Assembly (NCBI GenBank): GCA_964584595.1
Contig: CAZPAM010000004.1
Coordinates: forward strand, 26,574-90,573
DNA length: 64,000 bases
Direction of reading: 5' to 3'
Source of the DNA: Scalindua sp964584595
GTDB taxonomy: Bacteria > Planctomycetota > Brocadiia > Brocadiales > Scalinduaceae
In this document: positions 45,719-54,104 of the stretch, in pieces
Numbering within the stretch: the first letter of the stretch is position 1
Layout of the letters: every line of letters starts with the position of its first letter
Made by a program: the position numbers and the translations under genes
Notes under the pieces: generated by a model
The model's database searches: none
The model's input: the letters and a program-made list of their open reading frames with translations, nothing else
What the model was told of the DNA's origin: nothing

Positions 45719-46923
45719 GTTATAATAATCTCTGCAAATCGGCGTTTTCCTACTTTTAATATCATTCCGCTTTTTATATCAACTTCTTGTGCCGGATCTG
45801 TATATTTGTGATTGTCAATACTTACTCCACCTTGAGAAATCAACCTCCTTGCTTCTCCGTTAGAAGATGCGAAGCCATGATCAACCAATAATTTTACTAA
45901 CCATATTTTATGAAATGCACTTGTTGATGCACTTATTTCTAATTTATCAATGTTATCCGGAAGTTTATGTTCTTTAAAAACCCTGTCGAATTCTTCCGCT
46001 ACTTCCCGGGCTATTTCTTCATTGTAATACCGGCTTACAATAGCCTTCCCCAATACAATCTTTGCTTGGCGTGGATGTTCCTTTAATGTACTATCTATTT
46101 CTTCCACTTTCATGTCAGTTGCCAACTCAAAATACTTGTGCATAAGTTCGTCACCAATTCTCATTGTTTTGCCAAAGATTTCTTTTGGCTCTTCATATAT
46201 GCCTATGTAATTGCCCAGGCTTTTACTCATCTTTTTATTCCCATCGATTCCCTCCAGCAATGGAGTAGTGAGTGCTACCTGAGGTTCTATGTTTTTGTCC
46301 CTTTGGAGGTCACGGCCAACAAGCAGGCTGAATATCTGATCCGTGCCACCGATTTCTATATCACTTTGCACCATTATTGAATCATATCCCTGCATTAATG
46401 GATAAATAAATTCATGGAGGCTTATAGGAACTCCGGAACTATATCTTTTCGAAAAATCATCTCTCTCCATCATTCTTGCAACTGTCATCTTGGAGGCTAA
46501 TGTAATTACATCGGTAAATCTCATCTCCTTAAACCATTCGCTATTGTAACGGATTTCAGTCTTGTCTATATCCAGTATCTTACCTATTTGATCTAAGTAC
46601 GTTCTCGTATTTTTCATTATGTCTTCGTGTGAAAGTTGTGGACGTGTCTTATTCACACCAGACGGATCACCTACAATTGCAGTGTAGTCTCCAATTATTA
46701 ATACTGCCGTATGACCAAGTTCCTGGAAATTGCGCAGTTTGTGAATCGGGACAGCATTGCCAATATGAATGTCTGGTGCGGTAGGATCAAGGCCTAATTT
46801 AGCTCGCAGGGGGGTGTTTGTCTTTATTGATCTCTGCAGTTTTTCGATGAGTTCTTCTTCACGGACGATTTCTACCGTTCCGCGTTTAATAATATTCAGT
46901 TGTTCATCAATGCCCTTAAACAT
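45712..46923 (-). CDS. tyrS: Tyrosyl-tRNA synthetase
   Basis: The 403-residue protein has the class I HIGH-type motif LGLDPTAPDIHIGNAVP near residue 45, GDYTAIVGDPSGVNKTRP, QGYDSIMVQSDIEIGGTDQ near residue 182, and the KMSKS loop KKMSKSLGNYIG near residue 232. A C-terminal S4-like RNA-binding domain follows (GFASSNGEARRLISQGGVSI). It charges tRNA-Tyr and is essential. The gene overlaps the CPBP protease gene by 8 bases and is last in the argC-gltX-thpR run. Confidence 0.95.
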   Translation of the reverse strand: MFKGIDEQLNIIKRGTVEIVREEELIEKLQRSIKTNTPLRAKLGLDPTAPDIHIGNAVPIHKLRNFQELGHTAVLIIGDYTAIVGDPSGVNKTRPQLSHEDIMKNTRTYLDQIGKILDIDKTEIRYNSEWFKEMRFTDVITLASKMTVARMMERDDFSKRYSSGVPISLHEFIYPLMQGYDSIMVQSDIEIGGTDQIFSLLVGRDLQRDKNIEPQVALTTPLLEGIDGNKKMSKSLGNYIGIYEEPKEIFGKTMRIGDELMHKYFELATDMKVEEIDSTLKEHPRQAKIVLGKAIVSRYYNEEIAREVAEEFDRVFKEHKLPDNIDKLEISASTSAFHKIWLVKLLVDHGFASSNGEARRLISQGGVSIDNHKYTDPAQEVDIKSGMILKVGKRRFAEIIITQ

Positions 46924-47680
46924 GACTTTTCAGAATGTGTTTAAAAGAGATCAAAAAGGCTAATGTAGCAGTATTATGGCAGATATGGACAGTTATTGGT
47001 GCTACTAACGATTCAGTCTTCTCAAATAGATAAGCTAACAGAAGTCCCAGGATAAATATCTGTAAAAACACATGGGCATTTAAATGTACCAGAGCAAACA
47101 AGAATCCACTGATTAAGATGGCTTTTAACCTGCCGAAAGCAGTTCTTACTGCAGACTGAAGAAATCCCCTGAAAAGAATCTCCTCTACAACGGGTGCAGC
47201 TAACATGCCAAAGAAAAACATGAAAGTAAGGACTCCCAAAGAGTCTTCATTCAGGATTTTATTAAGAATGTCTTGCTGTTCAGGTACTATACCAAATATT
47301 CTTAGAATAAAATCTACTACAAAGCCGGCTAGAATTATAACAGGAAGAACTATAAGATAATGTTTAATGCCAGTTTTTACATCACGTTTCCAGTTGTGGG
47401 CTGTAAAGCCTAATGATGTTACAGGCAAACCATATCCTACACGAATAATATAGAAAACATAAAGACAGGTCAAAATATTTACAACTAGAGACAGGCTAAG
47501 GAGTATAGTGTTCTGGCCGAATACTTCTAATAAATCAAATCCAAAGATTTGTTTTGTTACTCTTAAGAAAACAGGTATTCCAACCAGCATCATTAAGAAA
47601 TAAAAAAGGAAAACCTTAAATATATCTCCTATATTCCAACGTTTATTGTCAGGCATTTTCAAGTCAAGCACTTCTGTCAA
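46916..47680 (-). CDS. CPBP family intramembrane glutamic endopeptidase
   Basis: The 254-residue membrane protein has about six to seven hydrophobic segments and the family signature: EEILFRGFLQSAV (EExxxR) near residue 168, FALVHLNAHVF near residue 200, and HICHNTATLAF near the C-terminus. Eukaryotic relatives of the ABI/Rce1 family process CAAX proteins; bacterial members cleave within membranes and are often linked to bacteriocin maturation or signalling. It lies between a GcvH-like protein gene and tyrS on the same strand. Substrate unknown. Confidence 0.88.
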   Translation of the reverse strand: MTEVLDLKMPDNKRWNIGDIFKVFLFYFLMMLVGIPVFLRVTKQIFGFDLLEVFGQNTILLSLSLVVNILTCLYVFYIIRVGYGLPVTSLGFTAHNWKRDVKTGIKHYLIVLPVIILAGFVVDFILRIFGIVPEQQDILNKILNEDSLGVLTFMFFFGMLAAPVVEEILFRGFLQSAVRTAFGRLKAILISGFLFALVHLNAHVFLQIFILGLLLAYLFEKTESLVAPITVHICHNTATLAFLISFKHILKSHV

Positions 47681-47724
47681 TGGAAGTAATATTTCTTTTC
47701 TTAATGATGCTCATTTACCTCTAC

Positions 47725-48360
47725 TTACTGCCTTTTTCTCCTCTCGGGTCTTTTCTTCCTCTCTGCCTTCTTTTTCCGTTCGGGCTTTTTCTTCCTCTCT
47801 ACCTTCTTTTTTCGCTCGGGCTTTTTCTTTCTCTCTGCCTTCTTTCCTCCCTTTTCCTTTACTTTTTTCTTTACAGCTTCTTTTCCTTTTTCTTTTTTTG
47901 TTTTTGCCTTCTTTTTCTCTTTTTCTTTTTCCTTTGTCTTTGCCTTTATTTTTTTCTTTACAGCTTCTTTCCCTTTTTTTCTTATGCTCTTCTTGTACTC
48001 TTCATATTCATCTTCATCCATAAGGGCATCAAGTTGCTCAGGATCTGCTATCCTAACCTTGATAAACCAACCATCATCAAATGGATTCTTCTGTAATGCC
48101 CTTAAAGTGGTAATTAAATCTGAGTTTACCTTTACAATCTCACCATTTACAGGTGCCATTAAATCATGAAGAACATTAAGGGATTCTATTTCACCATAAG
48201 AAATACCAAGAAGAATATCCTCATTAACTTTTGGCAAGCAAAGATCTATCAGGTCGCCAAGTTCGTCTATAAAATAGTCAGTTACACCAATTGTTACAAC
48301 TTTTCTCTTAAGCTCAACCCAGTTGTGATCTAGAGAATATTTGAGTTTTTCTTTTTTCAT
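47725..48360 (-). CDS. GcvH-like biotinyl/lipoyl-fold protein lacking the lipoyl lysine, with a lysine-rich C-terminal tail
   Basis: Residues 1-125 match glycine cleavage H protein: LKYSLDHNWVELK, VTIGVTDYFIDELGDLIDLC, the lipoyl hairpin GEIESLNVLHDLMAPVNGE and DDGWFIKVRIADPEQLDALM. In true H proteins the hairpin reads ESVKAASD; here Lys is replaced by Asn (codon AAT), so lipoylation at that site is impossible. Residues about 125-211 are a Lys/Glu/Arg tail with KGKEAVKKK twice and six-residue units such as ERKKKP repeated at least four times, resembling histone H1 tails. It lies 1 base from thpR. It is not a working H protein; a nucleic-acid or scaffold role is inferred from the tail. Confidence 0.85.
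   Translation of the reverse strand: MKKEKLKYSLDHNWVELKRKVVTIGVTDYFIDELGDLIDLCLPKVNEDILLGISYGEIESLNVLHDLMAPVNGEIVKVNSDLITTLRALQKNPFDDGWFIKVRIADPEQLDALMDEDEYEEYKKSIRKKGKEAVKKKIKAKTKEKEKEKKKAKTKKEKGKEAVKKKVKEKGGKKAERKKKPERKKKVERKKKPERKKKAERKKRPERRKRQ
47738..47860 (-). repeat. Tandem 18-bp coding repeats (ERKKK units)
   Basis: The 3' part of the GcvH-like gene is a pyrimidine-rich tandem array on the plus strand, with units of about 18 bases like TTTTTCTTCCTCTCTGCC. It encodes ERKKKP/V/A repeats. Such arrays expand and contract by slippage, so the tail length may vary between strains. Confidence 0.7.
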
Positions 48361-48361
48361 T

Positions 48362-48925
48362 TTAATTTAGCATAAAATTGTTTAGTTTCGTATAAATTGG
48401 TCCTGTTGGAGTTAGCTTGCTTTGCATCAGAGAGATGTAACTTACCTTTTCAAGGCCAAAGGAGCATTTTGTTCCGGAATTTAAAACACTTGTAAGTTTG
48501 GATATATTTTTTTGTGTTTTAATTCTTCCAAGTGTAATATGTCCGACATACTTTTTAGATTCCCTTTTTATTCCAAGTCTTTCAATGCCCTTGTCGAGCC
48601 TTTCATAGATATTTAAAAGATTATTTCCTTTATCCTGTATACAAACAAAAACTATACGTGGTTTCTTAAGATTTGGGAATGCACCAATATTTTCTATACT
48701 GATACTGAATGGGCCCTGACAAGAGACGGCATCACTAATGATTTTATTCAAGTCCTGAAGTGCTTCCTCCTCTATATATCCAATAAATTTCAGAGTCAAG
48801 TGGATATTTTCAGGTGCAACCCACTTAACAGAAGCACCTGTTTGCTTTAACTGATCCAGGTATTCAGATAACCTGTCTTTAATCCCGTTATCAATTTCTA
48901 TTGCGATGAAGGCTCTGATTGTCAT
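48362..48925 (-). CDS. thpR: RNA 2',3'-cyclic phosphodiesterase (2H family)
   Basis: The 187-residue protein has both 2H phosphoesterase motifs: IHLTLKFIG (H-x-T) near residue 44 and GHITLGRI (H-x-T) near residue 128. It begins MTIRAFIAIEIDNGIKDRLS as typical LigT/ThpR members do. Known activity: opens 2',3'-cyclic phosphates to 2'-phosphates. It is encoded between gltX, 6 bases upstream, and the GcvH-like gene, 1 base downstream, clearly in one operon. Confidence 0.93.
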   Translation of the reverse strand: MTIRAFIAIEIDNGIKDRLSEYLDQLKQTGASVKWVAPENIHLTLKFIGYIEEEALQDLNKIISDAVSCQGPFSISIENIGAFPNLKKPRIVFVCIQDKGNNLLNIYERLDKGIERLGIKRESKKYVGHITLGRIKTQKNISKLTSVLNSGTKCSFGLEKVSYISLMQSKLTPTGPIYTKLNNFMLN

Positions 48926-48931
48926 TTAATC

Positions 48932-50245
48932 TTACAAAAAAGTATTTATTGTATATTCCAGTCGCTTTAGTGCCTTTTCCTTGCCTAACAGTTCTAAAGT
49001 TTCAAAGATCCCGGCACTTGCACTTTTGCCTATAATCGCAACCCTTATCGGCTGTGCCAATTTGCCAAAACCAACATTGTGTTCGGTCGTTGTTGACCGC
49101 AAACAATCTTCTAATTCTGTAATGGATGAAAAATCATTGACCTCTTTGAGCTTCTTATAAGCATCTTTTATCAAGGAAGGATTGCATTTTTTCAAATGTT
49201 TCTGGACTGCAGCATCTTCATATTCGATTTCATCAGTAAAGAATGGGGATGCCAGCGTTACAAACTCCGGCAATGTTCTAAACCTTTCCTTATATAATTC
49301 TACCAACTTGTACAACCATTCATTTGTAAATGTTCCATTATCCAGATTTGCGTCTTTTATATATGGGTGTAATTTGCTGACGAGGTCTTCAACCGGTAAG
49401 TCCTGAATATATTTACCGTTCATCCAGTCTAGCTTTGTATAGTCAAAGCGTGCGCTGGTCTTATTGACTCGTTTCAGGGTAAACTTCTCTGTCATCTCCT
49501 GTCTGGTTAATAACTCCTGATCATGTCCGGGTGACCAGCCAAGAAGCGCTATAAAATTAACCAGGGCGCCCGGCAGATAACCATTTTCGCGATATTCAGT
49601 TACAGACGTTGCCCCGTGACGCTTGCTCATACGGGAGCCATCTTCTCCGAGAATCATCGGGATGTGTGCAAACTTTGGCAATTCAAACCCCAAAGCTTTA
49701 TAAATGGCAACCTGCCTTGGCGTATTAGACAAATGGTCATCACCCCGAATCACGTGTGTTATTCCCATTGCTCCGTCATCAACAACACAGGCAAAATTAT
49801 AAGTAGGAAAACCGTCTGCTTTCTGGATAACGAAGTCTTCAATGAGAGAGGTGTCGGAGTTTATGTTTCCATGAACCAGATCATCAAAATTCGTAAGCTC
49901 ACCTGTCAGCTTAAAACGTACCGCTCTGCCTTTCTCAGGATCATCTACGTGAAAAGCTTTGCCTTCTTTCAGTAATTTCTCCACGTGCTCACTGTAAATT
50001 TCAAGCCTCTCGCTCTGATGATACGGGCCTTCATCCCAGTCCAGACCAAGCCATGTCAAACTGTCCAGGATCGCCTGAGTTGCCTCTTCAGTAGAACGTT
50101 GTTGGTCAGTGTCTTCGATCCTCAGGATAAATTCACCGTTATTGTGTCTGGCAAAAAGCCAGTTATAAAGAGCTGTTCTTGCTCCTCCAATATGCAGGAA
50201 ACCTGTTGGACTTGGAGGAAACCTTACCTTTACTTTTGAAGTCAT
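48932..50245 (-). CDS. gltX: Glutamyl-tRNA synthetase
   Basis: The 437-residue protein starts MTSKVKVRFPPSPTGFLHIG with the class I signature, and has RIEDTDQQRSTEEATQAI near residue 42 and the KMSKS-type loop GSRMSKRHGATSV near residue 207. The C-terminal anticodon-binding part is shorter than in E. coli GltX, though the length is close to that of compact bacterial versions. It could charge tRNA-Gln as well if glutaminyl-tRNA synthetase is absent; the window cannot say. It is the gene after argC, separated by about 57 bases on the same strand. Confidence 0.93.
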   Translation of the reverse strand: MTSKVKVRFPPSPTGFLHIGGARTALYNWLFARHNNGEFILRIEDTDQQRSTEEATQAILDSLTWLGLDWDEGPYHQSERLEIYSEHVEKLLKEGKAFHVDDPEKGRAVRFKLTGELTNFDDLVHGNINSDTSLIEDFVIQKADGFPTYNFACVVDDGAMGITHVIRGDDHLSNTPRQVAIYKALGFELPKFAHIPMILGEDGSRMSKRHGATSVTEYRENGYLPGALVNFIALLGWSPGHDQELLTRQEMTEKFTLKRVNKTSARFDYTKLDWMNGKYIQDLPVEDLVSKLHPYIKDANLDNGTFTNEWLYKLVELYKERFRTLPEFVTLASPFFTDEIEYEDAAVQKHLKKCNPSLIKDAYKKLKEVNDFSSITELEDCLRSTTTEHNVGFGKLAQPIRVAIIGKSASAGIFETLELLGKEKALKRLEYTINTFL

Positions 50246-50302
50246 TTATTCTGTTTCTTAAACAATATTTTTGAACCGGAATAGAAATTGAAAAAATCTA
50301 TT

Positions 50303-51322
50303 CTACAAAAGTCCGGTTGTTTCATCAAAACCGTACATTATATTCATGTTTTGAACTGCTTGACCGGATGCGCCTTTTATCAGGTTATCTATACTAGATA
50401 AGATTACAGCACGTGTACCAACTATCTTGATTGCAATCTCACAAAGATTTGTATTGACAACATCCTTGGTCCTTGGAAGTTTACCATCTGTCTTGATTCG
50501 AACAAAAGGTTCATCTGAATAAAAATCATTATATAGAGTTGTGATTTCTTTACTAGAGATTTCCTTTTTCATTTTAACATATGTTGTACAGAGAATGCCC
50601 CTGTCCATTGGAACTAAATGCGGAGTGAAACAAACTGTCGTTTCTGGCTTCCCAATTACAGAAAGTATATTTTCAATCTCTGGTGTATGCCGGTGTTCTC
50701 CCACATTATAAGCCTCTATATTCTCATTACATTCACAATAATGGGTATTCTCGTTAGATTCACGTCCCCGGCCGGAGATTCCGGATTTGGCATCGATGAT
50801 TATATCATCGGTGTGAACATAATCCTTTTTAAACAACGGAGCTAAACCAATGATTGCAGAGGTGGGATAACATCCAGGATTTGCAACTAAAGTTGCCTTT
50901 TTGATTTCTTCTCTGAATATCTCTGAAAGACCATAGACTGCAGCTTCCAATCCCGAAGGATCCGTATGTTTAGTTTTGTACCATTTCTCATATATAGATT
51001 TCTCCTGAAATCTGTAGTCAGCACTCAAATCTACTACCTTTATACCCGCATTCAGGTATCCCGGAACATATTGCATGGAGACCATAGGAGGAAGTGTAAC
51101 AAAAACTATATCTACACCCTTTGGTACATCCTTCTGCTCCATTCGTGTACAAGATTTATCAAATGTACCTGCTAAAACCGGAAAGATATCAGAAATTTTT
51201 GTATTTTCTTCTCTTCTGGAACCAAGATACGCTATATCAACCTCAGGATGACGTAATAGAATTTTTATCAGTTCTAAGCTTGTATACGCTGTTGCCCCGA
51301 TAATTCCAACTTTGATCAACAA
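50303..51322 (-). CDS. argC: N-acetyl-gamma-glutamyl-phosphate reductase
   Basis: The 339-residue protein starts MLIKVGIIGATAYTSLELIK (NADP-binding GxxGxxG variant). It has TLVANPGCYPTSAIIGLAPL near residue 140 with the catalytic Cys, DAKSGISGRGRESNENTHYC and VCFTPHLVPMDRGILCTTYV. It reduces N-acetylglutamyl phosphate to the semialdehyde in arginine biosynthesis. It is the first gene of a minus-strand run that includes gltX; other arg genes are not visible here. Confidence 0.93.
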   Translation of the reverse strand: MLIKVGIIGATAYTSLELIKILLRHPEVDIAYLGSRREENTKISDIFPVLAGTFDKSCTRMEQKDVPKGVDIVFVTLPPMVSMQYVPGYLNAGIKVVDLSADYRFQEKSIYEKWYKTKHTDPSGLEAAVYGLSEIFREEIKKATLVANPGCYPTSAIIGLAPLFKKDYVHTDDIIIDAKSGISGRGRESNENTHYCECNENIEAYNVGEHRHTPEIENILSVIGKPETTVCFTPHLVPMDRGILCTTYVKMKKEISSKEITTLYNDFYSDEPFVRIKTDGKLPRTKDVVNTNLCEIAIKIVGTRAVILSSIDNLIKGASGQAVQNMNIMYGFDETTGLL

Positions 51323-51779
51323 TATTCTCCGTTTTTCAAGATTAAAGCTCCATAACTTGTTAAGATATCATTACTTTTGAATAATAACAATCCTTCGTAA
51401 AAACGTCAAATCCAAAATTAACTGTTACTTTCCCAAGATATAGTCAAACTTCTTCAGATTCCAGGTGTTCTTTGCTAATCTTAGCTATCTATAATAAAAC
51501 AAAGGGCTTACTGGTTAAAATTGTTTGACAAGATATGCCATTTATGATTAAATCAAAACGTTATATTAGAGGAGGTATGTAATTAGGTTTTTACCGCATA
51601 TTGCTATTAATCTAAAAGACCGGTTAAAATTGACATATTTGCTGTCTTAACAATAATAACAGCAGATTAGATGTCGAAATCTGTGATTATAGTTTTATTT
51701 TATAAATCCATAATGGGCCTCAATATTTAAATTGCCTAAATATTGAACCATATAAGGGTATAATAAGGAGACCGTTTAC
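51323..51779. other. Divergent intergenic region between argC and the ExeA-like gene
   Basis: The 457 bases hold no gene. On the plus strand there is a possible promoter at 51,525-51,553 and, at 51,571-51,582, a GGAGG directly followed by ATG TAA, a start-stop unit with too little spacing to be a clear ORF. A further AAGGAG (51,765-51,770) serves the next gene. The argC promoter presumably lies in the first part, reading leftwards. Confidence 0.5.
51525..51553 (+). promoter_or_regulatory. Putative sigma70-type promoter upstream of the ExeA-like gene
   Basis: TTGACA at 51,525-51,530 is perfect; TTAAAT at 51,548-51,553 follows after 17 bases. This would give a leader of about 220 bases before the gene at 51,780. 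Seen by eye only. Confidence 0.4.
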
Positions 51780-52580
51780 TTGTACGAAGAATATTGGGGA
51801 CTTAATACACTTCCCTTTGAAAATGTTCCCGATCCTCGCTTTTTATACCGCTCGTCACAACATGAAGAGGCGTTAATGAGGCTTTTGTACGCGACAAAAT
51901 CTCAGAAAGGGGCTGTAATGTTAACAGGTGAGATTGGTTGTGGAAAGACTACCCTTAGTCGGGTTTTTATTCAGGAACTTTCAAGTGATAAATATGAAAT
52001 AGGACTTATTGCTAATCCATGTCTATCTCCTATTGACCTTCTTAAAGAAATTCTTTATCAATTAGGTGTTGATAAATCTGTTGACGACAAAGCTGGCATG
52101 CTTCACGCTCTTAATGAAAAGATGCTGGAAAATCTAAATAATGGAAAAAAGACCATAGTTGTCATTGATGAAGCTCAGGCCATAGAAAGTGATGTAACCT
52201 TAGAGGAATTGAGATTGCTCTTAAACTTTCAACTGAATGAAGAATTTCTCGTAACGTTAATCCTTATAGGACAACCCGAACTTCGGGAAAAGGTGGCAAA
52301 GATAAAACAACTCGATTCCAGGATATCTATAAGATATCATTTACAACATCTTGATCTTGACGACACGATAAAATATGTAATATTTCGATTGAAGGTTGCC
52401 GGCTTGAAGAAGAATATAATTACAAAAGAATCTATTGAGAAGATTTATTCATACACTAAAGGTGTGCCGAGAGAGATTAATAATATATGCGATCTTGCCC
52501 TTCTCGACGGATTCAGTACTAAAGCAGAATTAATCAATTCTAAAATAATTCAGAAATTAATAGACGATACAAAAAAATAA
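51780..52580 (+). CDS. ExeA/GspA-like AAA+ ATPase
   Basis: The 266-residue protein starts at a TTG codon (MYEEYWGLNTLPFENVPDPR), preceded by AAGGAG 9 bases upstream. It shows Walker A LTGEIGCGKTTLSRVF near residue 50, Walker B KTIVVIDEAQAIE near residue 125, and RQLDSRISIRYHL-type sensor sequence (seen as KQLDSRISIRYHLQHL). ExeA proteins act with type II secretion or type IV pili; others in the TniB/MshM group serve transposons. It precedes a degenerate HD-GYP gene by 13 bases. No secretin or pilus genes are in the window. Confidence 0.85.
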   Translation: MYEEYWGLNTLPFENVPDPRFLYRSSQHEEALMRLLYATKSQKGAVMLTGEIGCGKTTLSRVFIQELSSDKYEIGLIANPCLSPIDLLKEILYQLGVDKSVDDKAGMLHALNEKMLENLNNGKKTIVVIDEAQAIESDVTLEELRLLLNFQLNEEFLVTLILIGQPELREKVAKIKQLDSRISIRYHLQHLDLDDTIKYVIFRLKVAGLKKNIITKESIEKIYSYTKGVPREINNICDLALLDGFSTKAELINSKIIQKLIDDTKK

Positions 52581-52593
52581 GAGACAATAAGTT

Positions 52594-53826
52594 ATGGCCA
52601 GACTATCAGATATAATTAAACAGGGCAAAGTTCCGGAAAAAAAGAAGAAGGACGAAGTTAAAATAAGAGATTTGGCAAGTCTCAAGGAAGAGAAAGAAGA
52701 AGTTGTAGAAATAATAAAAGAAGAGGGGGCTGCTTCTGAAGAGATAATCGAGATGGACTTGCCTACTGAGGGCAGGGAGGAAGAGGTAAGCGAGTTTGAC
52801 TTACCTACTGAAGCTAAAACTGAATCCAAAAAAGAGGACCTATTTGAAACACCTGATGCAGGATCACTTGAAAGTATTTCTTTACCCAGCGAAGATGATT
52901 TAGAGGCTCCATCTTCAGAAGAATTAGAAAACCAAAAACGAATAGAAGGTTTATATACAAGTGGTTATAGCTTTATAGAAGGCATCCTTAATAGTTTAAA
53001 AAGTAAGCAGAGGTTTACTATAGAGAAGGGATTGGAAATTGTTGGTGAAATAGTAAATACGGAGAAAGCCATCAGTACTCTCTATGGCAAGGCTGTGCAG
53101 GGAGGTAAAGATATACCCGATAACCTTGCAGTACATTCTATTAACGTCTGCGTCTACGCTTTGATGTTGGGGAAGGGTGTTAACTACTCAAATAAGCAAC
53201 TGATTGAACTAGGGATAACAGCTATCCTGCATGACATTGGCATGGTTTTTATACCGCAGGAAATCGTAGAAAAGAACGGGAAACTGACAGCGTCAGAGGT
53301 TGAGAAAATTAGAAAGCATCCATATTATACATATAAGATACTCCAAACTCTTGGTGAGAAATATTCGTGGATTGCCCAGGTAGCTTACCAGGAACAGGAA
53401 AGAGAGGGCGGCCAGGGATATCCAAGGGGCCTTAAAGGAGATGAAATACATGACTATGCCAAGATTATAGGAGTAGTTGATGTATACGAAGCCTTGACCC
53501 ATGACAGGCCTCAGAGAAAGGGTTATATGCCACATGAGGCAGTGAAATTGTTATTAGGCACCCAAAAAGAACAATTTTCTAATGAGATTAAGAGGTTATT
53601 GCTTACAAAACTATCATGCTTTCCATTGGGTAGTTATGTAAAATTAAATTCAAGGGCAATATGCAAGGTTATAGAGATTAATGAAGATTCACCCTTACGC
53701 CCAACAGTAGAGATTCTATTCGATTCGCAAGATCGTAAACTTCCAAAAAGAAAGGTTATCAACCTGGCAGATGCACCACTTTTGTACGTTACCGGTACTG
53801 TCTACGAATCTGAATTGCCTCATTAA
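52594..53826 (+). CDS. HD-GYP-like protein with degenerate active site and acidic N-terminal linker
   Basis: Residues 1-120 are charged and low complexity, with EMDLPTEG, EFDLPTEA and ISLPSEDDLE as loose repeats. The HD-GYP-like domain (about 150-330) has AVHSINVCVYALML, AILHDIGMVFIPQEIV and KHPYYTYKIL. The signature HHExxDGxGYP reads EQEREGGQGYP: both His ligands and the Asp are lost though GYP is kept. A C-terminal domain of about 80 residues follows, starting near KLSCFPLGSYVKLNS. Catalysis on c-di-GMP is therefore doubtful; a binding or scaffold role is more likely. It is co-directional with the ExeA-like ATPase. Confidence 0.8.
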   Translation: MARLSDIIKQGKVPEKKKKDEVKIRDLASLKEEKEEVVEIIKEEGAASEEIIEMDLPTEGREEEVSEFDLPTEAKTESKKEDLFETPDAGSLESISLPSEDDLEAPSSEELENQKRIEGLYTSGYSFIEGILNSLKSKQRFTIEKGLEIVGEIVNTEKAISTLYGKAVQGGKDIPDNLAVHSINVCVYALMLGKGVNYSNKQLIELGITAILHDIGMVFIPQEIVEKNGKLTASEVEKIRKHPYYTYKILQTLGEKYSWIAQVAYQEQEREGGQGYPRGLKGDEIHDYAKIIGVVDVYEALTHDRPQRKGYMPHEAVKLLLGTQKEQFSNEIKRLLLTKLSCFPLGSYVKLNSRAICKVIEINEDSPLRPTVEILFDSQDRKLPKRKVINLADAPLLYVTGTVYESELPH

Positions 53827-53908
53827 TAAAGGTACTGAATAATATGTCCTAAGCCTGTAACGTCTTATATAAAGTGTTACATCACACTAAACACATAAAT
53901 CATTTTTC

Positions 53909-53936
53909 TTGACCTTGGAAATTTTATCAATATAAT
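53909..53936 (+). promoter_or_regulatory. Putative promoter for fhs
   Basis: TTGACC at 53,909-53,914 and a perfect TATAAT at 53,931-53,936 are spaced by 16 bases, about 170 bases before the fhs start. A second TATAAT at 54,047-54,052 lies closer but has a weaker -35. Confidence 0.4.
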
Positions 53937-54104
53937 TAAAAAGTTTCTTATCAGCACATAGCATAAGTTTCTGCCTTTTTCTCTGTATTTTGAAGAATAT
54001 TGTCAGGAACCTTTTGGTTCAGTTATTGTTGTAATGTACAGTGTATTATAATTCTACAAAGATAAGTTAATTTATCAGGTAAATTGAAAGGGGAAGTTAA
54101 TATT

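Noticed and set aside
47646..48096. Long plus-strand frames rich in Phe, Leu and Ser
   Set aside because: They are the complement of the lysine-rich tail of the GcvH-like gene; the poly-Phe/Leu composition is a shadow of Lys/Glu codons.
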